From assembly GCA_020248265.1 (NCBI GenBank), contig JADCHX010000010.1, positions 216,612 to 280,611 of the forward strand: 64,000 nucleotides of DNA, given 5' to 3'. How positions within the stretch are numbered: position 1 is the first letter of the stretch; every line of letters begins with the position of its first letter. The DNA is from Rhodocyclaceae bacterium. Lineage in GTDB: Bacteria > Pseudomonadota > Gammaproteobacteria > Burkholderiales > CAIKXV01. Below are positions 16,741 to 25,847 of the stretch, one piece after another. Below the pieces are notes generated by a model. It saw only the letters and a program-made list of their open reading frames with translations. It was not told the origin of the DNA and made no database searches. The position numbers and the translations under genes are program-made.

Positions 16741-16754
16741 TTGATCCACGTCAA
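16741..16754 (-). promoter_or_regulatory. FNR-type site upstream of hemN
   Basis: TTGATCCACGTCAA matches TTGAT-N4-ATCAA with one mismatch. It overlaps the stop codon of the upstream SafE-like gene. If placed at -41.5, the start of transcription is near 16706 and the -10 would be CACACT (16718-16713), a weak match. Predicted activation of hemN by the FNR-type protein encoded at 13991. Confidence 0.75.
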
Positions 16755-17524
16755 ATGCGGGCGCCTGCTGCATCCGATGCACCGTGATGGTGGTGTACCG
16801 GGGCTTCGCCACCCGACAGTGCAGACTGTCCGAACAGCAGCAGCCCGTACAGCCCGAACAGGCAGACCGCGAGACCCGCTGCGAGCCGCGCCCGCGGCGA
16901 ACGCACGATCGCGCGGAAACGCGACAGCCAGAACCCGACCGCGAGCAGGTTAGGCAAGGTACCGAGTCCGAACGCGGCCAGGACTGCAGCGCCACGCGCC
17001 GCGCTGCCGGTCGCCACCGCGGTCGCGAGCATTGCGTAGACCAGGCCGCAGGGCAGGAACCCCCACACGGCGCCGATTGCCATCGCTCGCGGGACGGTCG
17101 CCGCCGGCAGCAGCGGACGTGCGATCGGCTGCAGCCGCCGCCAGAGCCCCGCGCCCAGCGACTCGACATGGCGCACCGCCGGTGCCAGGCCGGACAGGTA
17201 GAGACCGAGCACGATGAGCATCAGGCTGGCCACCAGCAGGAACAGCGACTGTCCCAGCGCACTGCCGCGCGCGCCGAGCGCTGCGCTTCCCGCCCAACCG
17301 AGCACGCCGCCGGCACTACCGGCCAGCGCGCCTGCGAACGCATAGCTGGCCACTCGCCCCGCGCTGTAGGCCAGGTGCAGGCGCATCGACGGGTGCCGCT
17401 GCCCGGTCGCACCGGACAACGCGCCGACGATGCCGCCGCACATCCCGATGCAATGCACGCCACCGGCGAGACCGACCAGCGCAGCCGATGCCAGCGTCGG
17501 CCAGAGCATCGACACCGGCTCCAT
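16751..17524 (-). CDS. SafE/DsbD_2-type membrane protein of the cbb3 cluster
   Basis: A polytopic membrane protein of about 257 residues with around six hydrophobic helices. It has the family signature GGVHCIGMCGGIVGALSG near the N-terminus, GAVWGFLPCGLVYAML in the middle, and a histidine-rich tail (PVHHHHG). Members of COG2836 are widespread in cbb3 oxidase clusters; metal (copper) handling or sulfur-compound export has been proposed. Cys and His pairs in membrane positions fit metal transfer. Start ATG 17524; an ATG at 17509 with GGAG 9 bases upstream is equally good. It is the last gene of the cco run. Confidence 0.75.
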   Translation of the reverse strand: MEPVSMLWPTLASAALVGLAGGVHCIGMCGGIVGALSGATGQRHPSMRLHLAYSAGRVASYAFAGALAGSAGGVLGWAGSAALGARGSALGQSLFLLVASLMLIVLGLYLSGLAPAVRHVESLGAGLWRRLQPIARPLLPAATVPRAMAIGAVWGFLPCGLVYAMLATAVATGSAARGAAVLAAFGLGTLPNLLAVGFWLSRFRAIVRSPRARLAAGLAVCLFGLYGLLLFGQSALSGGEAPVHHHHGASDAAGARI

Positions 17525-17573
17525 CAGTGCCGCTGCTCCAGGGTGCCGGCCCGCCAGGTCTGCCCTCTGGCTG

Positions 17574-17813
17574 TCATCGGCACTTGCCCGCCGAGCCGCC
17601 CTGCAGGAACCAGGTGAGCGCACTGGCCACCGAGGCGAACAGCCAGAACATGAAGAAGCCGATCGTATAAGCCGACAGCGCGCCCACCGCGACCGGGTCG
17701 CCGAACGGGTGCAGGTCCGCCGGATCGAACACGGTGAAGAACGCCGCCTCGGCGGCGCAGGCAGCAAGAAACGACGGCCACAGGATAAGGATCATTTTCC
17801 GGGACTGCTCCAT
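17574..17813 (-). CDS. Small two-helix membrane protein of the cbb3 cluster (79 residues)
   Basis: Starts MEQSRKMILILWPSFLAA and has two hydrophobic segments (about 6-24 and 43-66), separated by a loop with DPADLHPFGDP. The opening and loop resemble short unnamed proteins found downstream of fixH in other betaproteobacterial cco clusters. Its start overlaps the end of fixH by 22 bases, so the two are probably co-translated. Possible roles are oxidase assembly or a small subunit; nothing in the sequence decides. No metal-binding motif beyond two cysteines (one at residue 17 and one near the C-terminus). Confidence 0.65.
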   Translation of the reverse strand: MEQSRKMILILWPSFLAACAAEAAFFTVFDPADLHPFGDPVAVGALSAYTIGFFMFWLFASVASALTWFLQGGSAGKCR

Positions 17814-18379
17814 CGTGGCTCCTCCATCGCTGGCGCGCTCAGTGGCGCCGGTTCCAGGCCGATCGCCCGCTCGGCGGGCATCTGTGCCGTGGCCGAGATG
17901 CGCCACCGGCGTCCGGCGTCCTCCAGGTGCAGGTGCCAGCGTCCGTGCAGCGGGCGCAGCAGCCGGCCCTCGTACACGCCGGGCACCACCGGCGCCAGAT
18001 CGATCTGCTGGTCATCGCCGCTGCGCGCCGCGCGCACAAGGTACAGGCGCAGCACCCGGTCGGCGGAGACGTCTCCCGATACCGCTACCCTGACCCGGTC
18101 ACCGGACGGATTGAACTGCAGCCGTGCCGACAGTCCTCGCGCGCGAGCGTCGGCCTCGCGATCGATCGACCGGTTGATCGCCAGGCCCTGGCGGTAGTAG
18201 TCGTCGGAAACCACGCCATCGAACGAATCGATCGCGATCGCCATGGTGACCAGCCCGGCGACCACGGCGACTGCCGGCGGGAAGAACAGCAGCCACGGCC
18301 AGGGCTCCCGGTACCAGGGCCGCGGAAGGTGGCCTTCGGCCATCGCAGGCGCGGGGATGGGGGCATCGGAAAGGGGCAT
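17792..18379 (-). CDS. fixH: FixH/CcoH, cbb3 oxidase assembly protein
   Basis: A 195-residue protein with an N-terminal cytoplasmic stretch, one membrane helix (LLFFPPAVAVVAGLVTMAIAI, about 28-50) and a periplasmic domain starting SDDYYRQGLAINRSIDRE, the usual FixH signature. FixH/CcoH is needed for stable assembly of the cbb3 oxidase. Start ATG 18379 has GGAG six bases upstream. It follows ccoG by 61 bases. Confidence 0.88.
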   Translation of the reverse strand: MPLSDAPIPAPAMAEGHLPRPWYREPWPWLLFFPPAVAVVAGLVTMAIAIDSFDGVVSDDYYRQGLAINRSIDREADARARGLSARLQFNPSGDRVRVAVSGDVSADRVLRLYLVRAARSGDDQQIDLAPVVPGVYEGRLLRPLHGRWHLHLEDAGRRWRISATAQMPAERAIGLEPAPLSAPAMEEPRWSSPGK

Positions 18380-18440
18380 GGCGGACTCCAGCGAAGCAGG
18401 CATGGTCGGACATTGATGCAAGGGCGAGGTGCAACAAGCC

Positions 18441-19895
18441 TCAGCGTGCGATGAACACGGTCTTCTCTTCCCTCGCGACACCGGCATCGTCGGCGGCTTC
18501 CACCTTCAGCCAGACCGGCGTGGATCCGGGCGCGACGGCGGCGCGAGGCACGCGCAGCTCCAGCGGCACGATGCGCGAACCGGCGGAGCCGATCCTGATC
18601 GGCTGAGCCTCGGTGACGACCAGTTCGACGCCATCGATGCCGCGCGCCGACAGCACGAAGCTGCGCGCATCCTCGCGGGTGTTCATGATCTGCACGCGAT
18701 ACACGTTCTCGAGACGGCCATCCTCGAGCTCACGCACGATGTCGCCGCGGTCGCGGATGATGTTCATCTTCACCGGCGTGCGCAGCACGATGCCGGACAC
18801 CACGGCGAGCGAGACCGCGAACAGCAGCGCCGCGTAGAGCAGCGTGCGCGGACGCATCAGGCGACCAAGGATCTCGCGGTCGTCGTAACGGCCGGCCAGC
18901 GCATTCTCGGTGGAGTAACGGATCAGCCCTTTCGGGTAACCCATCTTTTCCATCACCTGGTTGCAGCCATCCACGCATGCGCCGCAGCCGATGCATTCGT
19001 ACTGCAGCCCGTCCCGGATGTCGATGCCGGTCGGGCAGACCTGGACGCAGATGCCGCAATCGACGCAGTCGCCGAGGCCTTTCGCGCGTCGATCGACAGA
19101 CCTGCCACGCGCGCCGCGGGGGTCGCCTCGGCGTGCATCGTAGGTAATGACCAGCGTGTCCGAATCGAACATGACGCTCTGGAAGCGCGCATACGGACAC
19201 ATGTACTTGCACACCTGCTCGCGCATGAAGCCCGCGTTGCCCCAGGTGGCGAAAGCGTAGAACAGCATCCAGAACGTCTCCCAGGGCCCTAGCGAGAGCG
19301 ATGCGACGGAAGCGCCGAGTGCGCGGATCGGCGTGAAGTAGCCGACGAAGGTGAACCCCGTCCACAACGCGAGCAGCCCCCACAACAGGTGCTTGGCTGC
19401 CTTCAGCCTGAGCTTGCGTGCCGACATCGGCTGCCCGTCGAGTCGGATACGCGCCATCCGGTCGCCCTCGACCTTGCGCTCGATCCACAGGAACAGCTCG
19501 GTGTAGACCGTCTGCGGGCAGGCATAGCCACACCACAGGCGCCCGGCGATCGCCGTGAACAGGAACAGCGACAGCGCGCAGATCACCAGCAGGCCGGTCA
19601 GGAAGATGAAGTCCTGAGGCCAGAAGACGAAGCCGAAGATGTAGAACTTGCGTGCGGCCAGGTCGAACAGCACTGCCTGGCGGCCGTTCCACTCCAGCCA
19701 GGCAGTGCCGTAGAAGGCCAGCTGGGTAAGCACCACGAGCAGCACGCGCTGAGTAGCCAGGAAGCCGGTGACCGCACGCGGGTAGATCTTCCGGCGGATC
19801 TCGAACAAAGACTCGTCGGTCGCGGCGGCGGCACCGCCCGCATCGGGGGGCGCCGCCACCGCCTCGTGATCTCGGGCGCTACTTCCGCCCGTCAC
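18441..19895 (-). CDS. ccoG: CcoG (RdxA/FixG), membrane ferredoxin-like cbb3 assembly protein
   Basis: A 484-residue membrane protein with about five helices and a cytoplasmic 2x[4Fe-4S] ferredoxin domain: CVDCGICVQVCPTGID and CIGCGACVDGC. It also has the WCGYACPQTVYTELFLW segment in the membrane domain and an immunoglobulin-like C-terminal domain. CcoG reduces Cu(II) to Cu(I) for the cbb3 oxidase in other bacteria. I choose GTG 19895 as start (GGGGG about 7 bases before), overlapping ccoP by 17 bases; a GTG at 19862 is the alternative. Confidence 0.93.
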   Translation of the reverse strand: MTGGSSARDHEAVAAPPDAGGAAAATDESLFEIRRKIYPRAVTGFLATQRVLLVVLTQLAFYGTAWLEWNGRQAVLFDLAARKFYIFGFVFWPQDFIFLTGLLVICALSLFLFTAIAGRLWCGYACPQTVYTELFLWIERKVEGDRMARIRLDGQPMSARKLRLKAAKHLLWGLLALWTGFTFVGYFTPIRALGASVASLSLGPWETFWMLFYAFATWGNAGFMREQVCKYMCPYARFQSVMFDSDTLVITYDARRGDPRGARGRSVDRRAKGLGDCVDCGICVQVCPTGIDIRDGLQYECIGCGACVDGCNQVMEKMGYPKGLIRYSTENALAGRYDDREILGRLMRPRTLLYAALLFAVSLAVVSGIVLRTPVKMNIIRDRGDIVRELEDGRLENVYRVQIMNTREDARSFVLSARGIDGVELVVTEAQPIRIGSAGSRIVPLELRVPRAAVAPGSTPVWLKVEAADDAGVAREEKTVFIAR

Positions 19896-20790
19896 GCGAA
19901 AGCCCCCAGACGTAGGCCGCCAGCACGTGCACCTTGCCGGCCCCGAGGAATTCGCCCTGAGCGGGCATGACCCCGTTGCGGCCCTGGGTGATCGTCTCGA
20001 TGATGGTTTCCTCCGACGCTCCGTACAGCCAGATCCTGTCGGCCAGATTGGGCGCGCCGAGCGCCGGGTTGCCCCTGGCATCCATCCCGTGGCAGGCCAC
20101 GCAGACCTGTTCGAACTTCACCTTGCCCCGGGCCGCGAGCTCGGCGTCGTGCGGCAGGCCCGACAGCGAGCGAACATGGTTTGCCACCGCCCGGACGTTC
20201 TCGGCACCGATGCTCTCTGCCTGGGGCGGCATCATCGCCTGGCGTCCCTTCGCGATCGACTCATGGATCTGCATCGGCTCGCCCCCCCAGATCCATTCCG
20301 CGTCGCGCAGGTTCGGGAAGCCCTTCGCGCCGCCGGCATCCGAGCCATGGCACTGGGCGCAGTAGTTGACGAACAGCCGCTGGCCCATCTCGCGCGCCGC
20401 CGGATCGCGGGCAACCACCGCGAGGTCCTGCTTGAGGTAGACGTCGAACATCGCCGCGTACCGGCTGTCCCAGCGGCGGGACTCGGCCGTGTGCTGTCCG
20501 GCGGAACTCCAGCCGAGTGCCCCGCCGTAGACGGCCAGCCCGGGATACAGCGCCAGGTAGAGCAACCCGAACACGATCGTGAGGTAGAAGAGGAACATCC
20601 ACCACCTCGGCAACGGGTTGTTCCATTCCGCGAGGTCGCCGTCCCACAGGTGGCCGGTGGTACCCGGGTCGGTACCGGCCGGCAGCCGTCGAGTGGTGTT
20701 CGCCTTGAGGAACCAGCCACAGGCGATGATCGAGACGATGCTCACCACCGCGATCGCGATGCCGACCCAACCGTAGATGAAATCAGCCAT
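19879..20790 (-). CDS. ccoP: CcoP, diheme cytochrome c subunit of cbb3 oxidase
   Basis: A 303-residue membrane-anchored electron-entry subunit. Two N-terminal hydrophobic segments (about 6-28 and 64-84) with the CcoP signature WDGDLAEWNNPLPRWWM between them are followed by two c-type heme sites: C144-x2-C147-H148 and C230-x2-C233-H234. The length of about 300 is normal. ATG 20790 shares one base with the ccoQ stop (TAATG). Confidence 0.96.
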   Translation of the reverse strand: MADFIYGWVGIAIAVVSIVSIIACGWFLKANTTRRLPAGTDPGTTGHLWDGDLAEWNNPLPRWWMFLFYLTIVFGLLYLALYPGLAVYGGALGWSSAGQHTAESRRWDSRYAAMFDVYLKQDLAVVARDPAAREMGQRLFVNYCAQCHGSDAGGAKGFPNLRDAEWIWGGEPMQIHESIAKGRQAMMPPQAESIGAENVRAVANHVRSLSGLPHDAELAARGKVKFEQVCVACHGMDARGNPALGAPNLADRIWLYGASEETIIETITQGRNGVMPAQGEFLGAGKVHVLAAYVWGLSRDGRK

Positions 20791-20990
20791 TACCTGACCT
20801 CCCTTGATCCGGAATCGACCGTCGGCTTCGCCTGCGCGGAGGGCCTGCACGGCGCATCGTCATCGAGCGGAATGCGCGCTGCTTCGCCGAAGGCGTCGCG
20901 GCGCCGCGCCGACCATGCCCAGCCGACGATGCCGACGAACGTCACGAATGCGATCAGGGTAAGGATGGATTGCAGGTCACCGGTGGTCAT
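20790..20990 (-). CDS. ccoQ: CcoQ, small subunit of cbb3 oxidase
   Basis: A 66-residue single-helix protein starting MTTGDLQSILTLIAFVTFVGIVGWAW split over the membrane segment (residues 9-27), then a charged cytoplasmic tail. CcoQ stabilises the oxidase. Start ATG 20990 is chosen rather than a longer reading that enters ccoO. It lies 10 bases after ccoO. Confidence 0.9.
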   Translation of the reverse strand: MTTGDLQSILTLIAFVTFVGIVGWAWSARRRDAFGEAARIPLDDDAPCRPSAQAKPTVDSGSREVR

Positions 20991-21000
20991 CGCGCATGCC

Positions 21001-21642
21001 TCAGGGGTTGGCTGCAATCGGGGCGGTACCGGCCTTCAGGCTGGTGCCCAGCACCTGCATGTAGGCGATCAGCGCATCGAGTTCGCTGCGCCCCTCCACC
21101 GCCTTCTGCGCGCCGGCGATCTCCTCCTCGCCGTACGGCACGCCGACGCGGGCGAGCGCACGCAGGTGGCTGCCGAGCGACGCACCGTCGACCGGCGTGC
21201 GTGCCAGCCATGGATAGGCGGGCATGTTCGACTCGGGCACCACGTCGCGCGGGTTGTTGAAGTGGATGCGGTGCCATTCGTCGGAATAGCGCCCACCGAC
21301 CCGTGCCAGGTCGGGGCCGGTGCGCTTGCTGCCCCACTGGAACGGATGGTCGTAGACGAACTCACCGGCCACCGAGTAATGCCCGTAGCGCTCGGTCTCG
21401 GCGCGCAACGGGCGCACCATCTGCGAATGGCAGTTGTAGCAGCCCTCGCGCACATACACGTCACGGCCCGCCTGCTGCAGCGCCGTGTAGGGCTTCAGCC
21501 CCGCGACCGGCTCGGTGGTCGTGCGCTGGAAGAAAAGCGGCACGATCTGCACCAGTCCACCCACGCTCACCACCAGGATCACCAGCAGCACCATCCAGCC
21601 GATGTTCTTTTCGATCGCCTGATGTCCGCCATCCATGCCCAT
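21001..21642 (-). CDS. ccoO: CcoO, monoheme cytochrome c subunit of cbb3 oxidase
   Basis: A 213-residue membrane-anchored cytochrome c. One N-terminal helix (about 14-36) is followed by [17 protein letters not shown] with heme residues C68, C71 and H72, then [17 protein letters not shown] and [10 protein letters not shown] carrying the methionine axial ligand. I start at ATG 21642 ([10 protein letters not shown]); a second ATG two codons on and an upstream GTG at 21663 are possible. Followed by ccoQ. Confidence 0.95.
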   Translation of the reverse strand: MGMDGGHQAIEKNIGWMVLLVILVVSVGGLVQIVPLFFQRTTTEPVAGLKPYTALQQAGRDVYVREGCYNCHSQMVRPLRAETERYGHYSVAGEFVYDHPFQWGSKRTGPDLARVGGRYSDEWHRIHFNNPRDVVPESNMPAYPWLARTPVDGASLGSHLRALARVGVPYGEEEIAGAQKAVEGRSELDALIAYMQVLGTSLKAGTAPIAANP

Positions 21643-21714
21643 GATCTCGGTACCTCTCGTCACTGCGTTGCCGTCCGACCGGTCCCGGCAGCCGCCGGCC
21701 GGCGCCCTGCCCTC

Positions 21715-23160
21715 TTATGCGTGTGCCATTACAGGCGCCGGGATCGCGGCGTTGACCGGCCGGCTACCGGCTACGGTCTTCCACACGTTCCAGCACATCA
21801 CCAGCATGCCACCCAGATAGAGCGCCCCACCGGCGAGCCGTACCACGTAGTAGGGCCAGGTGGCCTTCACGCTCTCGACGAAGGTATAGGTCAACGTGCC
21901 GTCCGCATTGACCGCACGCCACATCAGGCCCTGCATCACGCCGGCGATCCACATCGCGGTGATGTAGAGCACGATGCCGATGGTCGCCACCCAGAAATGC
22001 AGGGTTATGGCGCGCACGCTGTACATCTCGGTGCGGCCGAACAGCCTCGGGATCAGGTAGTACATGCTGCCGATCGAGATCATGCCGACCCAGCCGAGCG
22101 CGCCGGAGTGAACGTGCCCGATGGTCCAGTCCGTGTAGTGCGACAGTGCATTTACCGTCTTGATCGACATCATCGGCCCCTCGAACGTCGACATGCCGTA
22201 GAACGACAGCGAGGTCACGAGGAACTTCAGGATCGGGTCGGTGCGCAGCTTGTGCCATGCGCCCGAGAGCGTCATGATGCCGTTGATCATCCCGCCCCAT
22301 GACGGCGCGAGCAGGATCAGCGAGAACACCATGCCGAGCGATTGCGCCCAGTCCGGCAGGGCCGTGTAGTGCAGGTGGTGCGGCCCGGCCCACATGTAGG
22401 TGAAGATCAGCGCCCAGAAGTGCACCACCGACAGCCGGTACGAGTACACCGGCCGGCCAGCCTGCTTCGGGATGAAGTAGTACATCATGCCGAGGAAGCC
22501 TGCGGTCAGGAAGAAGCCTACCGCGTTGTGTCCATACCACCACTGGATCATCGCGTCCTGCACGCCCGCATAGGCCGAGTACGACTTGGTAAACGAGGCG
22601 GGGCTGAACGCACTGTTCACGATGTGCAGGATCGCGACGGTCAGGATGAACGCGCCGAAGAACCAGTTGGCGACATAGATGTGCGGGATGCGGCGCTTCA
22701 TGATCGTGCCGAAGAACACCACCGCATAGCTGACCCACACCACCGCGATGAGCAGGTCGATCGGCCACTCGAGCTCGGCGTATTCCTTGCCCTGGGTCAT
22801 GCCCAGCGGCAGCGTGACCGCGGCGAGCACGATCACGGCCTGCCAGCCCCAGAACGTGAACCCGGCCAGCCGGTCGGAGAGCAGCCGCACATGGCAGGTG
22901 CGCTGGACGACGTAGTACGACGTCGCGAACAACGCACAACCGCCGAAGGCGAAGATCACCGCGTTGGTGTGCAGCGGCCGTAACCGCCCGTAGGAGAGCC
23001 ATGGCACAGAGGGCAGCAGTTCGGGCCAGGCCAGCTGCGCCGCGATGATCACCCCGACCAGCATGCCCACCACGCCCCAGACCACAGTCATCAGCGCGAA
23101 CTGGCGTACTACCCGGTAGTTGTAGGTTTCTTCAGGATTGTCCGCTGGTGCCGCCTGCAT
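21715..23160 (-). CDS. ccoN: CcoN, catalytic subunit of cbb3 cytochrome c oxidase
   Basis: A 481-residue heme-copper oxidase subunit I with about twelve membrane helices and the conserved heme and CuB histidines: [45 protein letters not shown] and [16 protein letters not shown]. It reduces oxygen to water with high affinity and pumps protons. Start ATG 23160 (MQAAPADN) has GGAG nine bases upstream; two ATGs a few codons earlier are less well spaced. A perfect FNR site lies 85-98 bases upstream. First gene of ccoNOQP-G-fixH. Confidence 0.97.
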   Translation of the reverse strand: MQAAPADNPEETYNYRVVRQFALMTVVWGVVGMLVGVIIAAQLAWPELLPSVPWLSYGRLRPLHTNAVIFAFGGCALFATSYYVVQRTCHVRLLSDRLAGFTFWGWQAVIVLAAVTLPLGMTQGKEYAELEWPIDLLIAVVWVSYAVVFFGTIMKRRIPHIYVANWFFGAFILTVAILHIVNSAFSPASFTKSYSAYAGVQDAMIQWWYGHNAVGFFLTAGFLGMMYYFIPKQAGRPVYSYRLSVVHFWALIFTYMWAGPHHLHYTALPDWAQSLGMVFSLILLAPSWGGMINGIMTLSGAWHKLRTDPILKFLVTSLSFYGMSTFEGPMMSIKTVNALSHYTDWTIGHVHSGALGWVGMISIGSMYYLIPRLFGRTEMYSVRAITLHFWVATIGIVLYITAMWIAGVMQGLMWRAVNADGTLTYTFVESVKATWPYYVVRLAGGALYLGGMLVMCWNVWKTVAGSRPVNAAIPAPVMAHA

Positions 23161-23244
23161 GGTCATGTACTCCATCCGGGTACGGGTTGCGCCGCCCTTT
23201 TCGATGGCGGCGTCCAATCATCGCCATGCAGCGGGGACCCTTTG

Positions 23245-23258
23245 TTGATATGGATCAA
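23245..23258 (-). promoter_or_regulatory. FNR site of the ccoN promoter
   Basis: TTGATATGGATCAA is a perfect TTGAT-N4-ATCAA palindrome centred at 23251.5. At the usual -41.5 position transcription would begin near 23210, and a -10-like GATGAT (23222-23217) is correctly spaced. The ccoN start is about 50 bases further. This is a textbook class II FNR-activated promoter. Confidence 0.92.
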
Positions 23259-23340
23259 CCCGGGCCCGAAAACCGCCCGGGGAATCGCATGTGCGGTGCC
23301 CGGCGCGCCGGCAGCACCATTGCCCACGCGCGGCATTGCC

Positions 23341-23568
23341 TCAGCGCCGCGAGGCGGGTGGCGATGCGGGTGGCGCCGCCTCTGCGTCCGGCGGTGCAGT
23401 CCGCCCTGACTCCGGCGCTGCGACCCGGTCATCGTCGTCGAGCAGCAGGCGCTGCGCCGGACCTTCCATATCCTCGAACTGATCGTTGCGAACGGCCCAC
23501 CAGAACGCAGCACCGATCGCGATCGCGAGCACCACCGACAGCGGGATCAGCAGGTAGAGGATGTCCAT
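23341..23568 (-). CDS. ccoS: CcoS, cbb3 oxidase maturation protein
   Basis: A 75-residue protein starting MDILYLLIPLSVVLAIAIG (one helix), followed by the diagnostic FWWAVRNDQFEDMEGPA and a disordered Asp/Pro/Ala tail ending PASRR. CcoS is required for cofactor insertion into cbb3 oxidase. It normally follows ccoI; here ccoI is absent upstream and lies about 18 kb away at 41155. A 180-base gap with the FNR site separates it from ccoN. Confidence 0.9.
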   Translation of the reverse strand: MDILYLLIPLSVVLAIAIGAAFWWAVRNDQFEDMEGPAQRLLLDDDDRVAAPESGRTAPPDAEAAPPASPPASRR

Positions 23569-23690
23569 CCGCCGATGATGCCCATTTCCGAGCCGTACGG
23601 GCGAGCATCCGCTGGCAGGGGCGCGTTGTCGGTGTCGGCCCCTCGGTCTAGACTCCTGCCAACCCATCCGCACAGATCAGAGCCGCCGAC

Positions 23691-25847
23691 ATGCCGACCT
23701 CCCCGTCCACTTCTACCAACCCCCTCGATTGCATCCTCAACCCAAGGCGCCTGGCCGTGATCGGTGCGTCGAGCGATCCGGAAAAGCGAGGCTACCGGGC
23801 GATCCGCACGTTGATCACCGACCATTACAAGGGAGAGATACTCCCGATCAATCCGAAGTCGGACGAGATCCTCGGCCTGAAGTGCTACCCCTCGATCGAG
23901 GCGGTACCGGGTGAGGTCGACCTGGCGCTCGTATGCACGCCTGCGAAGGCTGCGCCCGAGGTGATCGAGGCGTGCGGCCGCAAGGGCGTCAAGGGTGCGC
24001 TCCTGCTTGCCGGCGGCTTCAGCGAGGCAAGCGAAGCCGGCCGCCTGCTCGAAGAACAGACGGTTGCGGTCGCGCGCCGGTACGGCGTGCGGCTGATCGG
24101 GCCGAATACCAACGGCATCTTCACCGCACGCGAGGCCTGCAACGCGATCGCCTGGTTCGACATCCCGCGCGGTCCGGCGGCAATGCTCGCCAATTCGGCG
24201 AACGTGATGCTGTCGATCCTCGCCGAGGCGCAGTTCCACCAGTATTTCGGCTTCAACACCCTGCTCTCCGTGGGCAACCAGTCGGACATCCAGTTCCATG
24301 AATACCTGTCCGCGATGGGCGACGATCCCGATACCGGTGCGGTCATCTCCTACATCGAGGGCTTCAAGGACGGCCGCGCGTTCATCGAGGCTGCGCGCAG
24401 CGTCACGCCGAAGAAGCCGATCGTCATGTTCAAGGCCGGCCGCACCGCCGAAGGCGTACGCGCCGCGCGGTCCCACAGCGGCTCGCTCGCTGGCGACTAC
24501 ACCGTGGCCTCCGGCGTGCTGAAGCAGGCCGGTATCACGCTGCTCGAACGATCCGATTGCCTGTATCCGGTGGCCGAGGCGCTGCATCTGCTGCCGGCGA
24601 TGCGCTCGCGCCGCGTGGCGGTGCTGTCGGAGGGCGGTGGCGTGATAACGGTCGCCGCCGAAGCACTGTCCGAACGCGGGCTGGTGATCGCTCCGCTGTC
24701 GGAGGCGACCCAGGCGCGCATCCACGAGATCGTGCCGAACGCCTCCGCGATCTCGAACCCGGTGGATGCCGGGGGCGGCACCGATCCGCGCGCCGAGTAT
24801 TACGGGTTGTGCGGCGAGGCCATCCTGGCCGATCCGAACGTCGACGCCCTGATGCTGACCGGTTTCTTCGGCGGCTACGCCCGGCGCTACGGCGAAGGCG
24901 TGGCCGAGATGGAGTTCAAGGTCGCGCGCGACCTCGCAGACCTGATGCACAGGCACGGCAAGCCGGTGGTGGTGCAATCGCACTACGCGCATTACCGGAC
25001 GCCGGCGCTCGACGTGCTGCGCAGGGCCGGCGTGCCCTTCTACCGGCACATCGAGATCGCGGCCCAGTGCCTCGCGTCCGCCGCAGACTATTCCGAGGCA
25101 CGGCGCCGGATGGCGTCGCCGCCTGCGGCGGCGGCCGCGCCACTGCCGGCCGCTGCAGCGACGGTGGTCGCCAGTGCCCGTGCCGCAGGCCGGACGGCGC
25201 TGCTGGAGACCGAAGCGCGCGACCTGCTCACCGCCTGCGGGGTCAACCTTGCACCGTCATTCCTGCTGCGCGACGCCGGGGATGCCGCAGCCGCGATCGC
25301 GGCGCTGGGCGACCGGCCACTGGCGCTGAAGGTCGTGTCACAGGACGTACTGCACAAGTCCGACGCCGGCGGCGTCCGACTGGGCGTACAAGGCGAGGCA
25401 GCAGTGCGCGCCGCAACGGCCGAGATCCGCGCCGCGGTCGGACACCATGTCCCGGGGGCGCGTGTCGAAGGCGTACTCGCCGCGCCGATGGCCGCGCGCG
25501 GTATCGAACTGATCGTCGGCGTGTCCCAGGACCCGCAATTCGGCCCGGTGCTGCTGTTCGGCGTCGGCGGGATCTTCGTCGAAGCGGTACGCGACGTCGT
25601 GTTCCGTGCGCTGCCGGTGAGCCGGGACGACGCGCTCGAGATGATCGGCGACATCCGTGCACGGAAGATGCTCGACGGCGTACGCGGCCTGCCTGCCGTC
25701 GACCGCGACGCGCTCGCAGCGCTGCTGGTGAAGGTCGCCGGGATCGCCGCAGCCGGCGGCGCCGGCATCGCCGAGATCGATCTCAACCCGGTGATCGCGA
25801 CCGCAGACGGACTGGTCATCGCCGACGCACGGATGATCCTCGCCTAG
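23691..25847 (+). CDS. ADP-forming acyl-CoA synthetase (acetate-CoA ligase family)
   Basis: A 718-residue fused two-subunit NDP-forming acyl-CoA ligase. It has the N-terminal CoA-binding Rossmann domain (RLAVIGASSDPEKRGYRA), the succinyl-CoA-ligase-like flavodoxin domain with the phosphohistidine segment RSHSGSLAGDY (about residue 264), and the C-terminal ATP-grasp part (LALKVVSQDVLHKSDAGGVRLG; DPQFGPVLLFGVGGIFVE; EIDLNPV). No GNAT acetyltransferase domain is attached. The family makes or uses acyl-CoA with ATP. It is convergent with the TIGR02450 gene, overlapping it by four bases. Substrate unknown; in this context an acid released by the local catabolic genes is a reasonable guess. Confidence 0.88.
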   Translation: MPTSPSTSTNPLDCILNPRRLAVIGASSDPEKRGYRAIRTLITDHYKGEILPINPKSDEILGLKCYPSIEAVPGEVDLALVCTPAKAAPEVIEACGRKGVKGALLLAGGFSEASEAGRLLEEQTVAVARRYGVRLIGPNTNGIFTAREACNAIAWFDIPRGPAAMLANSANVMLSILAEAQFHQYFGFNTLLSVGNQSDIQFHEYLSAMGDDPDTGAVISYIEGFKDGRAFIEAARSVTPKKPIVMFKAGRTAEGVRAARSHSGSLAGDYTVASGVLKQAGITLLERSDCLYPVAEALHLLPAMRSRRVAVLSEGGGVITVAAEALSERGLVIAPLSEATQARIHEIVPNASAISNPVDAGGGTDPRAEYYGLCGEAILADPNVDALMLTGFFGGYARRYGEGVAEMEFKVARDLADLMHRHGKPVVVQSHYAHYRTPALDVLRRAGVPFYRHIEIAAQCLASAADYSEARRRMASPPAAAAAPLPAAAATVVASARAAGRTALLETEARDLLTACGVNLAPSFLLRDAGDAAAAIAALGDRPLALKVVSQDVLHKSDAGGVRLGVQGEAAVRAATAEIRAAVGHHVPGARVEGVLAAPMAARGIELIVGVSQDPQFGPVLLFGVGGIFVEAVRDVVFRALPVSRDDALEMIGDIRARKMLDGVRGLPAVDRDALAALLVKVAGIAAAGGAGIAEIDLNPVIATADGLVIADARMILA

